Below are positions 1 to 8,900 of a stretch of DNA of 64,000 nucleotides, piece after piece. A program made the position numbers and the translations under genes. Each line of letters starts with the position of its first letter. Within the stretch, counting starts at the first letter, position 1. The stretch comes from Trinickia sp. Y13 (GTDB taxonomy: Bacteria > Pseudomonadota > Gammaproteobacteria > Burkholderiales > Burkholderiaceae), in the NCBI RefSeq assembly GCF_029522115.1, contig NZ_JAKWFK010000008.1, positions 1-64,000 of the forward strand, in the 5' to 3' direction. The notes beneath the pieces were generated by a model. The model did no database searches, had not been told where the DNA came from, and worked only from the letters and a program-made list of their open reading frames with translations.

Positions 1-157
1 CGCCGCCGGAGAGGTAGACGGCTTTGAAGCCGGTGGCCTGCGCCATCTTGGCCGCATAAGCGGTGATCGTGCCGACGACTTGCAAGGGCTGCTCTTGCGC
101 TACGGCGGCGCGGAACGCCGCGCCGGCTCGCATGGGTTGCTGATGTTCGGTGTTCAC
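1..157 (-). CDS. prpB: 2-methylisocitrate lyase, N-terminal part (cut by window edge)
   Basis: The minus strand from a GTG at 155-157 reads an N terminus typical of PrpB: an AGAAFRAAV stretch, then [10 protein letters not shown] and [10 protein letters not shown], the conserved opening of the isocitrate-lyase/PEP-mutase barrel. About 52 residues are present before the window edge. PrpB cleaves 2-methylisocitrate to pyruvate and succinate, the last step of the methylcitrate cycle for propionate. The GTG is chosen because GGGAG lies 6 nt upstream. It is transcribed divergently from prpR, and a sigma-54 promoter sits about 30 nt upstream of the start. Identity is strong from motif and context; nothing can be said of the rest of the gene. 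Confidence 0.88.
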   Translation of the reverse strand, partial: MNTEHQQPMRAGAAFRAAVAQEQPLQVVGTITAYAAKMAQATGFKAVYLSGG

Positions 158-185
158 GTTAGCTCCCAGAAAGGTGCTCCCTTAG

Positions 186-201
186 AGCAAAGTGCGGGCC
201 A
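186..201 (-). promoter_or_regulatory. Sigma-54 (-24/-12) promoter of prpB
   Basis: Minus strand TGGCCCGCACTTTGCT has the diagnostic GG and GC doublets separated by exactly 10 nt. It lies 29-44 nt upstream of the prpB GTG, leaving room for a short leader with the GGGAG ribosome site. The neighbouring divergent gene encodes the sigma-54 activator PrpR, which makes the assignment coherent. Confidence 0.8.
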
Positions 202-266
202 CCCTGTCTTGCGTGAGGTAACGCATTGATTCTTAACAAAGTCGGGAAAGGCGTATGGGACGGTGG

Positions 267-282
267 ATTTCACTAGTGAAAT
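267..282. promoter_or_regulatory. Candidate PrpR upstream activator site (16-bp perfect palindrome)
   Basis: ATTTCACTAGTGAAAT is a perfect 16-bp palindrome in the prpB-prpR intergenic region, centred about 80 bp upstream of the -24 element of the prpB promoter. That is a normal enhancer distance for a sigma-54 activator. A second shorter dyad (TTTCGAAA) lies just to its right. Assignment to PrpR is inference from position. Confidence 0.6.
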
Positions 283-361
283 ATTCGTTTTCGAAATTGG
301 AACGAGTGCGCGCATAATGCGGACTCCGCCCGCCGTGCGGCGTTGTCCCCGAGGTTGCTCC

Positions 362-2347
362 GTGAGCCGTCTTTCTTCCGACCTATCGTTTCCCGTTCCC
401 GCCCGCCCTCGCATCTGGGCGTTCGGCATCAGCCGATTGCGCGATCTGCTGTTCGACATCGCGGGCGAATACGAAGAGCGCGCCGATTTACGGGTGATCG
501 CGCGCGCTTACGACGATGCGGTCCGCGAAATCGAGGCTGCGGGCGAGCGGCGTCCCGATGTCGTCGTCGCAGGCGGCTCCAATGCCGCCTATCTGAAGAC
601 GCGCTTGCCGGTGCCCGTGGTCCAGATCAATCCGACTGGCTTCGACGTGATGCATTCGCTCGCGCGTGCGCGGCGCCAAGGCCAGCGGCAGGTTGCGCTC
701 GTCAGTCCCGGCGAGACGCCGCAAGAGGTGCGCGATTTCGTGGTGGCGTATGGGCTAGACATCGTCTTCGAGTCGTATCGCTCGGCCGAAGACGCTAGCG
801 CGTGCGTGCAGGCGCTGCGCGAGCGCGGCGTGGGCGCCGTGGTGGGGCCTGGGCTGATCGCCGATTTGGCTGCCGCGGCTGGGATCGATGCCGTGTTCCT
901 TTATTCGCATGCCTCGATTCGTCAGGGCTTCGAGACCGCACTCGAATTGGCGGAAGCGACGCGCGCCGAAGCCAAGCGTCGGCGCCACATCGACAACCTG
1001 CTTCAACATCTGCGCGATGGCGTCGTCGCGCTCGATGCCGCCGGTCGTGTCGAGGCGATCAATCGGCGTTTGGCGCAGGCGCTCGACATCGACGCGGCGC
1101 GTGCAGTGGGGCGCTCGCTCGCCGATCTCGCTCCCGACCTCGCACGCAAGCTGCCCGATGCCGATGGCGATGTGCTCGTCACGATTCGCGGCGTCAGCTA
1201 TCTCGCGCATCGCGGACCGCTTGCGGGCGATAGCGGCGAGGACGGCGCCGTCTTGACGTTTCAGGAATCGCGCGCCGTGGAGCGGCTCGATCGCACGTTG
1301 CGCTCGAAACAACTGACGCATCAATTCGCCGCGCGCTACCGGCTCGACGATTTGATCGGCGACAGTGCGCCGATGCAGCGGGTCAAGACCCTCGTTCAGC
1401 GCTACGCCAAATCGGATGCGACGGTCCTCGTGCTAGGAGAGAGCGGCACCGGCAAGGAGATGGTGGCGCAAAGCATTCACCGGTTGAGCGCGCGGCACGA
1501 ATTTCCCTTCGTCGCGATCAATTGCGGTGCGTTTCCCGAGGCGTTGCTCGAAAGCGAATTGTTCGGCTATGAAGAAGGGGCGTTCACCGGGGCGCGCAAG
1601 GGCGGCAAGTCCGGTTTGATCGAAGCGGCTCACCGCGGCACGCTGTTCCTCGATGAAATCGGCGAAATGCCGATGCCGCTGCAAAGCCGTCTTTTGCGTG
1701 TGCTTCAGGAGCGCGAGGTCGTGCGGCTCGGTTCGACCGAACCCATGCGTGTCGATATCCGCGTCATCGCCGCCACCCATGGCATGCTGACCGAGCGTAT
1801 TGCGGGCGGGACCTTTCGGGCGGATCTGTACTATCGCCTCAACATTTTGAGCATGGCGCTGCCGCCTCTGCGCGAGCGAGCCGGCGACATCATGCCGCTC
1901 GCCGTGTCGCTATTCATGCAGGCGGTGCAACGCGAGTCGCGGCTCGTCTTTCACGTGCGCGACAGTGAGGCAGGGATGCGCTTGTTGACGGGCGTGGAGG
2001 GTGTGCTGTGCGCGTATGCGTGGCCGGGCAACGTACGCGAGCTGCAAAACGTCATCGAACGAATCGCGGTGGATATGGCCGACAGTGCGGGATCGGCGGG
2101 AGAGGTCGTGCCGCTCGATGTGGAGGCCATGCGTACGATCGCGCCTGAGTTGTTTGCGCGCCGGGCGCCGGAGCGCGATGAGGGCGCCGACGCCAAGACG
2201 ACGTTGCGTGAACGGAGCCGGCACGTCGAAGCAGAAGAAGTGCGGGCAGTATTGGCCGCGTGCAACGGCGATCGCGATGCGGCCTGTCATACGCTCGGGA
2301 TAAGCAAGACCACGTTGTGGCGCAAGCTCAACAGTAAACGCAGCTAA
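362..2347 (+). CDS. prpR: Propionate catabolism sigma-54-dependent activator PrpR
   Basis: Activates the methylcitrate-cycle operon in response to 2-methylcitrate. In 661 residues it shows a PrpR_N sensor domain (about 15-185), a PAS-like segment near 219, and an AAA+ sigma-54 activation domain with Walker A GESGTGK (359-365), the sigma-54 contact loop GAFTGA (406-411) and Walker B LFLDEIGE (around 430). A Fis-type helix-turn-helix closes the protein (TLGISKTTLWRKL). The frame is open back to 263, but that start would lie inside the intergenic palindrome. GTG at 362 is preferred: GAGG is 7 nt upstream and the sensor domain begins soon after. It is divergent from prpB, its likely target. Confidence 0.9.
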   Translation: MSRLSSDLSFPVPARPRIWAFGISRLRDLLFDIAGEYEERADLRVIARAYDDAVREIEAAGERRPDVVVAGGSNAAYLKTRLPVPVVQINPTGFDVMHSLARARRQGQRQVALVSPGETPQEVRDFVVAYGLDIVFESYRSAEDASACVQALRERGVGAVVGPGLIADLAAAAGIDAVFLYSHASIRQGFETALELAEATRAEAKRRRHIDNLLQHLRDGVVALDAAGRVEAINRRLAQALDIDAARAVGRSLADLAPDLARKLPDADGDVLVTIRGVSYLAHRGPLAGDSGEDGAVLTFQESRAVERLDRTLRSKQLTHQFAARYRLDDLIGDSAPMQRVKTLVQRYAKSDATVLVLGESGTGKEMVAQSIHRLSARHEFPFVAINCGAFPEALLESELFGYEEGAFTGARKGGKSGLIEAAHRGTLFLDEIGEMPMPLQSRLLRVLQEREVVRLGSTEPMRVDIRVIAATHGMLTERIAGGTFRADLYYRLNILSMALPPLRERAGDIMPLAVSLFMQAVQRESRLVFHVRDSEAGMRLLTGVEGVLCAYAWPGNVRELQNVIERIAVDMADSAGSAGEVVPLDVEAMRTIAPELFARRAPERDEGADAKTTLRERSRHVEAEEVRAVLAACNGDRDAACHTLGISKTTLWRKLNSKRS

Positions 2348-2376
2348 GTCGAACCCATTGAAACGAGAGGCGATCA

Positions 2377-2808
2377 ATGCTTTATCTTTGGCTCAAAGCT
2401 TTGCATGTCGGCGCGGTGCTGGTGTTTATGGGCGGGATCCTAGCGATGTCCGTGGTGGCGGTCATTCTCACGCGGGCGACCGATAGTGCGAATCCACAGG
2501 AACGAAGCGATTTGATCGATGCGGTCATTCGCTGGGATCGCCGCCTGTCTTCGCCCGCGCTGGGGCTCGTATGGGTGTTGGGAATCGCGCTCGGCGCGAT
2601 GGGCGGATGGTTCAGCTCGCCCTGGCTGATCGTCAAGCTTTGCTTTGCAGTGTTCTTGTCGGCGTTGCATGGCATGCTCTCGGGCACGCTGCGTCGAATG
2701 GCGCGCGATAAGGGGCGCGTGGCGCCGCGCAGGCTTCGCGTGTTTCCGGCTGCGATTGTGGTCAGTGCGATCGCGATCGCCATCCTAGTGGTGGTCAAGC
2801 CTTTCTAA
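2377..2808 (+). CDS. Small four-helix membrane protein, HemJ/CopD-like
   Basis: A 143-residue protein with four hydrophobic segments. His10 (WLKALHVG) and Lys87 (WLIVKL) sit where HemJ (UPF0093, the membrane protoporphyrinogen oxidase) has its essential His and Lys, and length fits. The rest of the sequence is not a close HemJ match, so a generic CopD/DUF2269-type protein is an alternative. ATG is preceded by GAGAGG at good spacing. It follows prpR by 29 nt on the same strand and may be read through from it, though no functional link with propionate metabolism is evident. Confidence 0.6.
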   Translation: MLYLWLKALHVGAVLVFMGGILAMSVVAVILTRATDSANPQERSDLIDAVIRWDRRLSSPALGLVWVLGIALGAMGGWFSSPWLIVKLCFAVFLSALHGMLSGTLRRMARDKGRVAPRRLRVFPAAIVVSAIAIAILVVVKPF

Positions 2809-2953
2809 CGATGTCACGGATATGCCGCCGATCGGCGGCGGGAAATCCCAACCGGGGGTAATCGCACAAGTGCAGTGACGTCGCAGGCGCAGCGCTTGCG
2901 TGGCATCCATCGGTGGCGGGGAGCCTGCAAGCGCTGCGTGTCGCTGGCGGCGA

Positions 2954-3658
2954 TCAGTCGCGGCTCGGAATATTCAGGCCTTTGATTACGGCCGGCCGCG
3001 CGAGAAAGACGTCGAGCGCGCGTTGCACGTGCGGGAAATCGGCGAAACCGACGAGTTCGCCCGCTTCGTAGAAGCCGATGAGATTGCGCACCCAAGGGAA
3101 CGTGGCGATATCGGCGATCGTGTAGGTTTCGCCCATGATCCACTGACGCTCGCGCAACCGGTCGTTCAACACGTTGAGCAAACGGCGCGATTCGGCCACG
3201 TAGCGATCGCGCGGCCGCTTGTCTTCGTATTCTTTTCCGGCGAATTTGTTGAAGAAGCCAACCTGGCCGAACATTGGGCCGATGCCACCCATTTGGAACA
3301 TCAGCCACTGAATGGTTTCATAGCGGCCTGCTTCGTCGGCGGGAATGAATTTGCCGCTCTTGTCGGCCAAGCAAATCAAAATCGCGCCCGATTCGAATAG
3401 CGCCAGCGGTTTTCCGCCCGGGCCGTTAGGATCGATGATCGCTGGAATCTTATTGTTCGGGTTCAACGAGAGGAATTCAGGCGACGTCTGCTCGTTTGCG
3501 TCGAAACGCACGAGATGCGGCTCGTAGGGCAGTCCCGTCTCTTCCAGCATGATCGATACCTTCACGCCATTCGGCGTTGGCAGCGAATAGAGCTGGATGC
3601 GGTCGGGATGCCGGGCCGGCCATTTGCGGGTAATGGGGAAATCGGAGAGAGCGGTCAT
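2954..3658 (-). CDS. Glutathione S-transferase, YfcG/YghU (Nu-class) type
   Basis: Soluble 234-residue GST. The thioredoxin-fold N-terminal domain carries the TPNGVKV motif that replaces the catalytic Tyr/Ser region in YfcG/Ure2-like enzymes, then the cis-proline NKIPAI and the glutathione-binding LFESGAIL motif. The all-helical C-terminal domain includes QWLMFQMGG and the conserved YTIADIATFPW N-capping motif. Members act as glutathione-dependent disulfide-bond reductases or detoxify peroxides and electrophiles. It is the nearest gene to the P450/ABM pair but 258 bp away, so co-transcription is uncertain. Confidence 0.88.
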   Translation of the reverse strand: MTALSDFPITRKWPARHPDRIQLYSLPTPNGVKVSIMLEETGLPYEPHLVRFDANEQTSPEFLSLNPNNKIPAIIDPNGPGGKPLALFESGAILICLADKSGKFIPADEAGRYETIQWLMFQMGGIGPMFGQVGFFNKFAGKEYEDKRPRDRYVAESRRLLNVLNDRLRERQWIMGETYTIADIATFPWVRNLIGFYEAGELVGFADFPHVQRALDVFLARPAVIKGLNIPSRD

Positions 3659-3916
3659 TCAGTGTCCTCGAAAATGACGGCGACGTTCGATGGCGGTCTC
3701 GATGCGAGTGAGACCGCTCGGAGAAAAAGCTGAGCGCAGCAGGGATTCTAAACGCGCAGCGATGCGTTTGCTGAGCGACGTCTCGGGCGAGGGGCGAGCA
3801 TTGTCGAGACGGCGCCATGGAATCGGCCGCCGCACGCGCCCTCCCTGCACACGCTCCTGATCGATCAGTGAGGATAGCCGCCCAGCAGACGGATGCGACC
3901 GCTCGGGCTTACCGGT

Positions 3917-4276
3917 TCACTGGGGCGCTGCTCGATCGTGAACGTGGCGGCTGTCGGCGGGCGCTTGCTCGCGCTCGGTCATGCCATAGTCGCGCACGAC
4001 CCCTGCGATTCTGAGCCGATAGTCGGCGAACACCGACGCGCGTCCTTTCGCTTGGGCATGGCGATGCGCCTCGATGTTGCGCCACTGTGCCACGGCGTCC
4101 TCATCGGCCCAGAACGACAGCGAGAGCAGCTTGTCCGGATCGCTCAAGCTTTGGAAGCGCTCGATCGAGATGAAGCCGGGGATATCGGCGAGCAGCGGCT
4201 TTAGCTGCGCCGCAATCTCCAAATATTCGTCACGATGGCCAGGCTTGGGGATGACTTCGAAGATGACGGCAATCAT
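3917..4276 (-). CDS. Antibiotic biosynthesis monooxygenase (ABM) family protein
   Basis: A 119-residue ferredoxin-like ABM-fold protein. Diagnostic stretches are the opening IAVIFEVIPKPGH, PGFISIERF and LLSLSFWADEDAVAQWRN. ABM proteins are cofactor-less monooxygenases or small heme/substrate-handling proteins. Its ATG overlaps the TGA of the upstream P450 gene (ATGA), so the two are almost certainly translationally coupled and may act on the same substrate. The last 15 residues are a polar extension not expected in the family. Confidence 0.82.
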   Translation of the reverse strand: MIAVIFEVIPKPGHRDEYLEIAAQLKPLLADIPGFISIERFQSLSDPDKLLSLSFWADEDAVAQWRNIEAHRHAQAKGRASVFADYRLRIAGVVRDYGMTEREQAPADSRHVHDRAAPQ

Positions 4277-5460
4277 GATGGGCTCCTGTCGAAGAAGTTG
4301 AAGCTCGGTATCCGGGCGTTGAGCGAAGGCCGGTAAGTCCAGCTCAGCGCAGGGTTGGCGTGATCGTATCCGCTCCGGAGTAGGGCCGACACGACGCCGG
4401 CCGCGATAGCTTTTGCGATTGCCTCGCCCGGGCAGGCGTGGCGTCCAGCCCCGAAACCCGGCAGCGGTGCGCGCTGACGGTCGGCGATGAAGCAGTCGGC
4501 GTTTTCGTAGGCGTCGTCGTCGCGGCTGGCGGCAGCCAATACGACCAGTACGGCATCGCCCGGTTCCAACCTCACGCCTTCGATCTCGACGGTATCGCGC
4601 ACGAAGCGGCGCGTATTGTGAACCGCGGGATCGAAACGGGCCACTTCATGAACGAATGCGTGAATGTCGATCCGTCCGGCACGCAGTTGCGCGGCCACGT
4701 CGCGATATTGGACGAGGGTGACGACGCTATTGCCGATCAAGCCGGCCGTCGCGTCGAACGTTTGCGAGAACAGGCCGAGCAGATTGGAGACGAGTGCGTT
4801 GGGTAGATCGGCGCTTCTTGCGAGTCCCCCCGCTACGATGCGCTCGATCAACGGGGATGCGGCGATGCCGTCCAGCGTCAGTGCATGCAGTGCCGATTGC
4901 AACCGCAAAGCTGCGCCATGCGCTTCGCTCAATGCCTCCGTGCTCGATGCCGGAGAGAGACACGCTACGAAGCGACGTACCGTCGCTTCGAGTGCGTCGT
5001 CGGCCGGTAATCCCAGCAACTCGGCGACGATACGCACGGGCAGCGCAAACGCCAATGCGTCGAGCAGCGCCGCGCCGCCCGCATCGAAACTCCTGATCAG
5101 GGTTGCCGCTCGACCGCTGGCCGACTGAAAGACCGCACGCATATCGACCGAACCGAGTCCGTTGACGAGTGCCTGCCGGGCGAGGCGATGGTTGTCGCCC
5201 TCGTTCATGCGGGCAAGCCGCGCGAATACCTCGCCCGCCGGTTGTCCGGCGATGGCGCGCGGTACGGGCTCGCTCGCTGGGCGCACGGTCAATCGCTCGT
5301 CCCCGAGCACGCGGTTGACCGTCTGTGCGCTGGTGGCCACCCACAGGTTCGATGCTTCGTCGCGTACGAGCGGTGCGCGGTGGCGAAGCGCCGCGTAGTA
5401 CGGATACGGGTTGGGGTGCGTGACGGCTTGCAGCGGATCGGTCGGGTGCGTCTGCGTCAT
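4273..5460 (-). CDS. Cytochrome P450
   Basis: A 395-residue soluble bacterial P450, a heme-thiolate monooxygenase. The heme loop FGAGRHACPG ends the core, with thiolate ligand Cys343, and the K-helix ExxR is EVAR (272-275). In the I helix, aligned on LIGN, the usual AG-x-E/D-T is QTFDAT: the acid is Asp236 but the proton-relay Thr is Ala237 (Thr238 follows). The frame is open further upstream, but ATG at 5458-5460 begins the family-like N terminus (PYPYYAALRHRAP). It is coupled to the downstream ABM gene by an ATGA overlap. No ferredoxin or reductase lies nearby. Substrate unknown. Confidence 0.9.
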   Translation of the reverse strand: MTQTHPTDPLQAVTHPNPYPYYAALRHRAPLVRDEASNLWVATSAQTVNRVLGDERLTVRPASEPVPRAIAGQPAGEVFARLARMNEGDNHRLARQALVNGLGSVDMRAVFQSASGRAATLIRSFDAGGAALLDALAFALPVRIVAELLGLPADDALEATVRRFVACLSPASSTEALSEAHGAALRLQSALHALTLDGIAASPLIERIVAGGLARSADLPNALVSNLLGLFSQTFDATAGLIGNSVVTLVQYRDVAAQLRAGRIDIHAFVHEVARFDPAVHNTRRFVRDTVEIEGVRLEPGDAVLVVLAAASRDDDAYENADCFIADRQRAPLPGFGAGRHACPGEAIAKAIAAGVVSALLRSGYDHANPALSWTYRPSLNARIPSFNFFDRSPS

Positions 5461-5533
5461 GGGAGGCTCGGTGATAAATCGGTGAAAGCAGTGTATGTGG
5501 CGGGCCATCCTCCATGTTTCAGCGGGAGCCGAA

Positions 5534-5746
5534 ATGTGCCGCGCCACGGCCGTCACGTTGCACGGACTCGTAATTGCCCATGCGCTGCGCGAGATCATCG
5601 ACGCGACGACGCACGATATGGCCGAGCTGGACTCGAGCCTCTCGGCGAAGCTGGCCGAGATGAAGGCGGACTTGATTAAGTGGTACCTTGGCTGGACCTT
5701 CGCCATGACGGCCTTGATCTTCGGGCTCGTGAAGTTCATCCGCTAA
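5534..5746 (+). pseudogene. Short coiled-coil plus membrane-anchor ORF, probable remnant (CCDC90/DUF1640-like)
   Basis: The 70-residue product ends in a charged heptad-like stretch (LDSSLSAKLAEMKADLIKW) and one C-terminal transmembrane helix (FAMTALIFGLVKFIR). This is the architecture of the C terminus of small CCDC90/DUF1640-type proteins, but the usual N-terminal part is missing. GGGAG precedes the ATG, so it could still be translated. A gene fragment is the simplest reading; a genuine small membrane protein is the alternative. Confidence 0.42.
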
Positions 5747-5760
5747 GTTAATCCGTCAGT

Positions 5761-5793
5761 AAAAAAGTAGAAAAAGTCGAGACCGCGCTCGAC
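5761..5793 (-). terminator. Minus-strand hairpin followed by T-rich tract, without an obvious gene
   Basis: Arms GTCGAG (5776-5781) and CTCGAC (5788-5793) enclose a 6-nt loop, and the plus-strand A-rich run at 5761-5775 becomes a T-rich tail on the minus strand. The polarity is that of a minus-strand intrinsic terminator, yet both flanking ORFs are on the plus strand. Confidence 0.4.
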
Positions 5794-5879
5794 GGCCGTT
5801 CGCATCGACGAACCGCATCCCACTATTCGCGACCCCTTGCCTGGTCGAACCGAAATCGCCATACAACTCAGTTAGAATC

Positions 5880-5914
5880 GCTCCCAATTCCGAAGAACGA
5901 ACAAACCTGGGAGC
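5880..5914 (+). promoter_or_regulatory. Inverted repeat covering the ribosome-binding site of the alpha-2-macroglobulin gene
   Basis: Arms GCTCCCA (5880-5886) and TGGGAGC (5908-5914) can pair. The right arm contains the GGGAG ribosome site used by the ATG at 5922. A TAGAAT -10-like box lies at 5873-5878, so the real transcription start decides whether the left arm is in the mRNA. A regulatory role is only a possibility. Confidence 0.3.
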
Positions 5915-5921
5915 GCGCTTC

Positions 5922-8900
5922 ATGCGACGCGGCACGATAAAACGACAATGCAAATGGGTTGCCGCGGCGGTCGCGGCGTTGGGGGTGCTCTCGGCCACGA
6001 CGTGGCAAGCCGAAGCGGCGCGCATCACACGGGTGTCGCCGCAAGGCACGGTGGCGAAGGTGCGTCAGGTGCTGGTCAAGTTCGACGAGTCGATGGTGGC
6101 GTTCGGCGCGGCGGATTTACCCGCGCCCGCTTCCATCAAGTGCAACGACGCCAAAGCGAGCGCGGGCCAATCGCGCTGGATCGACGATAAAACCTGGGCT
6201 TGGGATTTCACCGACGATCTGCCGCCCGGCGTCGCCTGCTCGGTCGAGTTGAAAGACGGCCTGAAGTCGGCGGCGGGCGCCGCATTGACTGGCCCGACGC
6301 ATTACGCATTCCAAACCGGCGGCCCGTTCGTCCAAAGCATGCGGCCCTCGGGTGGGCAAATCGAGGAGAACCAGGCCTTTGTTCTCACGTTGAACGGGCC
6401 AAGCACGGACGCGTCCGTGAGAGAACACATTTGGTGCGAATCGAGCGCGCTGGGCAACCGCATCCCTGTCAAGAGCGTCGATCCTGCGACGCGCACGGCG
6501 CTACTCAAACGCTTCGACCTGCAAAAGCAAGCGTCGCGGGTGCTGACGCTGCAATGTCAGCAAGCCTTGCCGTCGGGTACGAAGGCGCAGCTCGTGTACG
6601 GCAAAGGCGTCGCGAGCCCGAGTGGCATTGCCAATGACGTCGAGCGCCGCTTCAATTTCAGCGTGCGCGATCCGTTCGCCGCGAGCTTTAGCTGCGAGCG
6701 CGAAAACGCCAAGGCGCCTTGCACGCCGTTGCGGCCGCTGCGGCTCTCGTTCAACGCGCCCATCGCGCGGGCCGACGCGGAAAAAATCCGCGTGAAGGGG
6801 CCGGACGGAGAAATCAAGCCCAAGTTCTCCGACGAAGACAACGATCCGCAAACCGAGGCGGTGGAGTTTGCCGCCCCGTTGCCCGAGCGCAGCGACCTGA
6901 CCATCGTCCTGCCTCCGAATCTGAAGGACGTCAGCGGCCGGGCGCTATCGAACGCGGATTTGTTCCCGCTGAAGACCGCCACGGCGCCGCTGCCACCGCT
7001 GGCGAAATTTTCGTCGGGCGCATTCGGCATCATCGAACGCTTTGCGGAACCGGGCATGCCTGCGCTGGTCCCCGTTACGCTGCGCAACGTCGAAGCCGAT
7101 CTGCATATTTCCGGTCTGAATGCGGGCACTGCGCAGTTCACGAAGCTTCGCGTCGATGCGGATTCCGATATTCGCCGATGGATGCGCAACGTCGACCGGT
7201 TCGACGGCTTCACGATGTCGCGTAGCGAGATCGACCGGCAGATGCCGCAATTGCTCGCGCACAACCCGCACCCCGTGATCGTGCGGCCGGATAGCCAATC
7301 GCCCGACAGCGCCCGCGAGGCCAAGGATCCGACCATCGACGTGCGTTCCTTGTCGCTGCTCGCCGGTGAGCACGGCGTCCAGCGGCTTACGTTGCCCAAG
7401 GCCGATCCGAAGACGCTGCGTCCGTTCGAAGTCGTGGGCGTGCCGGTCGACAAACCGGGCTTCTACGTGATCGAGCTTTCCTCTCCGGCGCTTGGCGCGT
7501 CGCTGCTAGGCAAGCAGGCGCCGATGTACGTGCGCACGGCGGTGCTGGTAACCAATCTCGGCGTCCATCTCAAGGTGGGACGCGAAAATAGCGTCGTCTG
7601 GGTCACTACGCTCGACAAAGGGCAAAGCGTGGCGAACGCCGAGGTCCACGTCAGCGATTGCAATGGCGACGAGCTTGCATCGGGTAAAACCGACGCGCAG
7701 GGCGTATTGACGATCTCCGGTCAACTGAGTCCGCGGGTAGCGTGCGAAGACGACAGCTTCGATGGGCTGTTCGTCTCGGCCCGGATCGACGATCCGAAGA
7801 CCGGGCCCGACATGGCGTTCGTGCGCTCCGATTGGGATCGCGGCATCGAAGCATGGCGCTTCAACGTGCCGACCGATACGAGCCTCGAGCGCACGGTCCG
7901 TGCGCACACGGTATTCGACCGGACCCTGCTGCGCGCGGGGGAAACCGTGTCGATGAAACACTTCATTCGTGTGGAGACGATGCGCGGCCTGGGTTTGCCG
8001 AAGACTTATCCGACGCGCTTGACGATTCGCCATCTGGGCAGCGGCCAAACATGGCATTTCCCGCTGACATGGGGGGCCGATCACACGGCCGATTCGACGT
8101 TTGCGATTCCCGCGGCGGCAAAGCTGGGGGAGTACGACGTCTCGCTGGATGACGGCAATGCGAATGCGGCTTCGGGCGACGCCAACGATAAAAACGACGC
8201 CGACGCCGACACGGCAAACGAATCGCCGGACCATAGCTACGATTCGGGCAGCTTCCGTGTCGAGGAGTTTCGTTTGCCGGTGTTCAAAGGCTCGATTGGC
8301 GTGCGCGACGAGAAAGCGCATCCGCTCGTGGCCGCCAAGCAAGCACCGTTGACATTGCAGATCGAGTACACCTCCGGTGGCGGGGCCGCGGGCTTGCCGG
8401 TGCAAGTCTCGGCGTTGATGAGGACGACGTCCCCTTCGTTTGCCGACACGTTTCCCGACTTTAGCTTCACCCCCTACGTGAAGCCGAAGGAAGCTGCAGC
8501 CGGTTCGCCTGTGGACGACGCGCAAACGGAACAACAAGCCGACGATGACACCGCGAAGCTGATCGCCGACAAGGAGCCCGTCACGCTCGATCGCAACGGA
8601 TCGGGAGCGTTCATGCTGAAGAATCTGCCGCAGGTCGATGCACCGAAGGCGCTGGCGCTCGAGGCGACCTTCGCCGATCCGAACGGCGAGGTGCAGACGA
8701 TCAGCGGCAACGCGACGCTGTGGCCGTCCGCCGTCGTCGCGGGCGTGAAGTCTGGGCAATGGGTGTCGGTGGGCAACACGGTGCCGGTCAAAGCGCTCGC
8801 CGTCGATTTGCAAGGCAAGCCGCGCGCGGGTGTGCCGCTCGAGGTGCGCGGCATCGCACGCATCACGATCTCGACGCGCAAGCGGATGGTCGGCGGTTTC

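Noticed and set aside
263-361. N-terminal extension of PrpR to an upstream ATG
   Set aside because: It would begin inside the candidate enhancer palindrome, adds 33 non-homologous residues and has no ribosome site.
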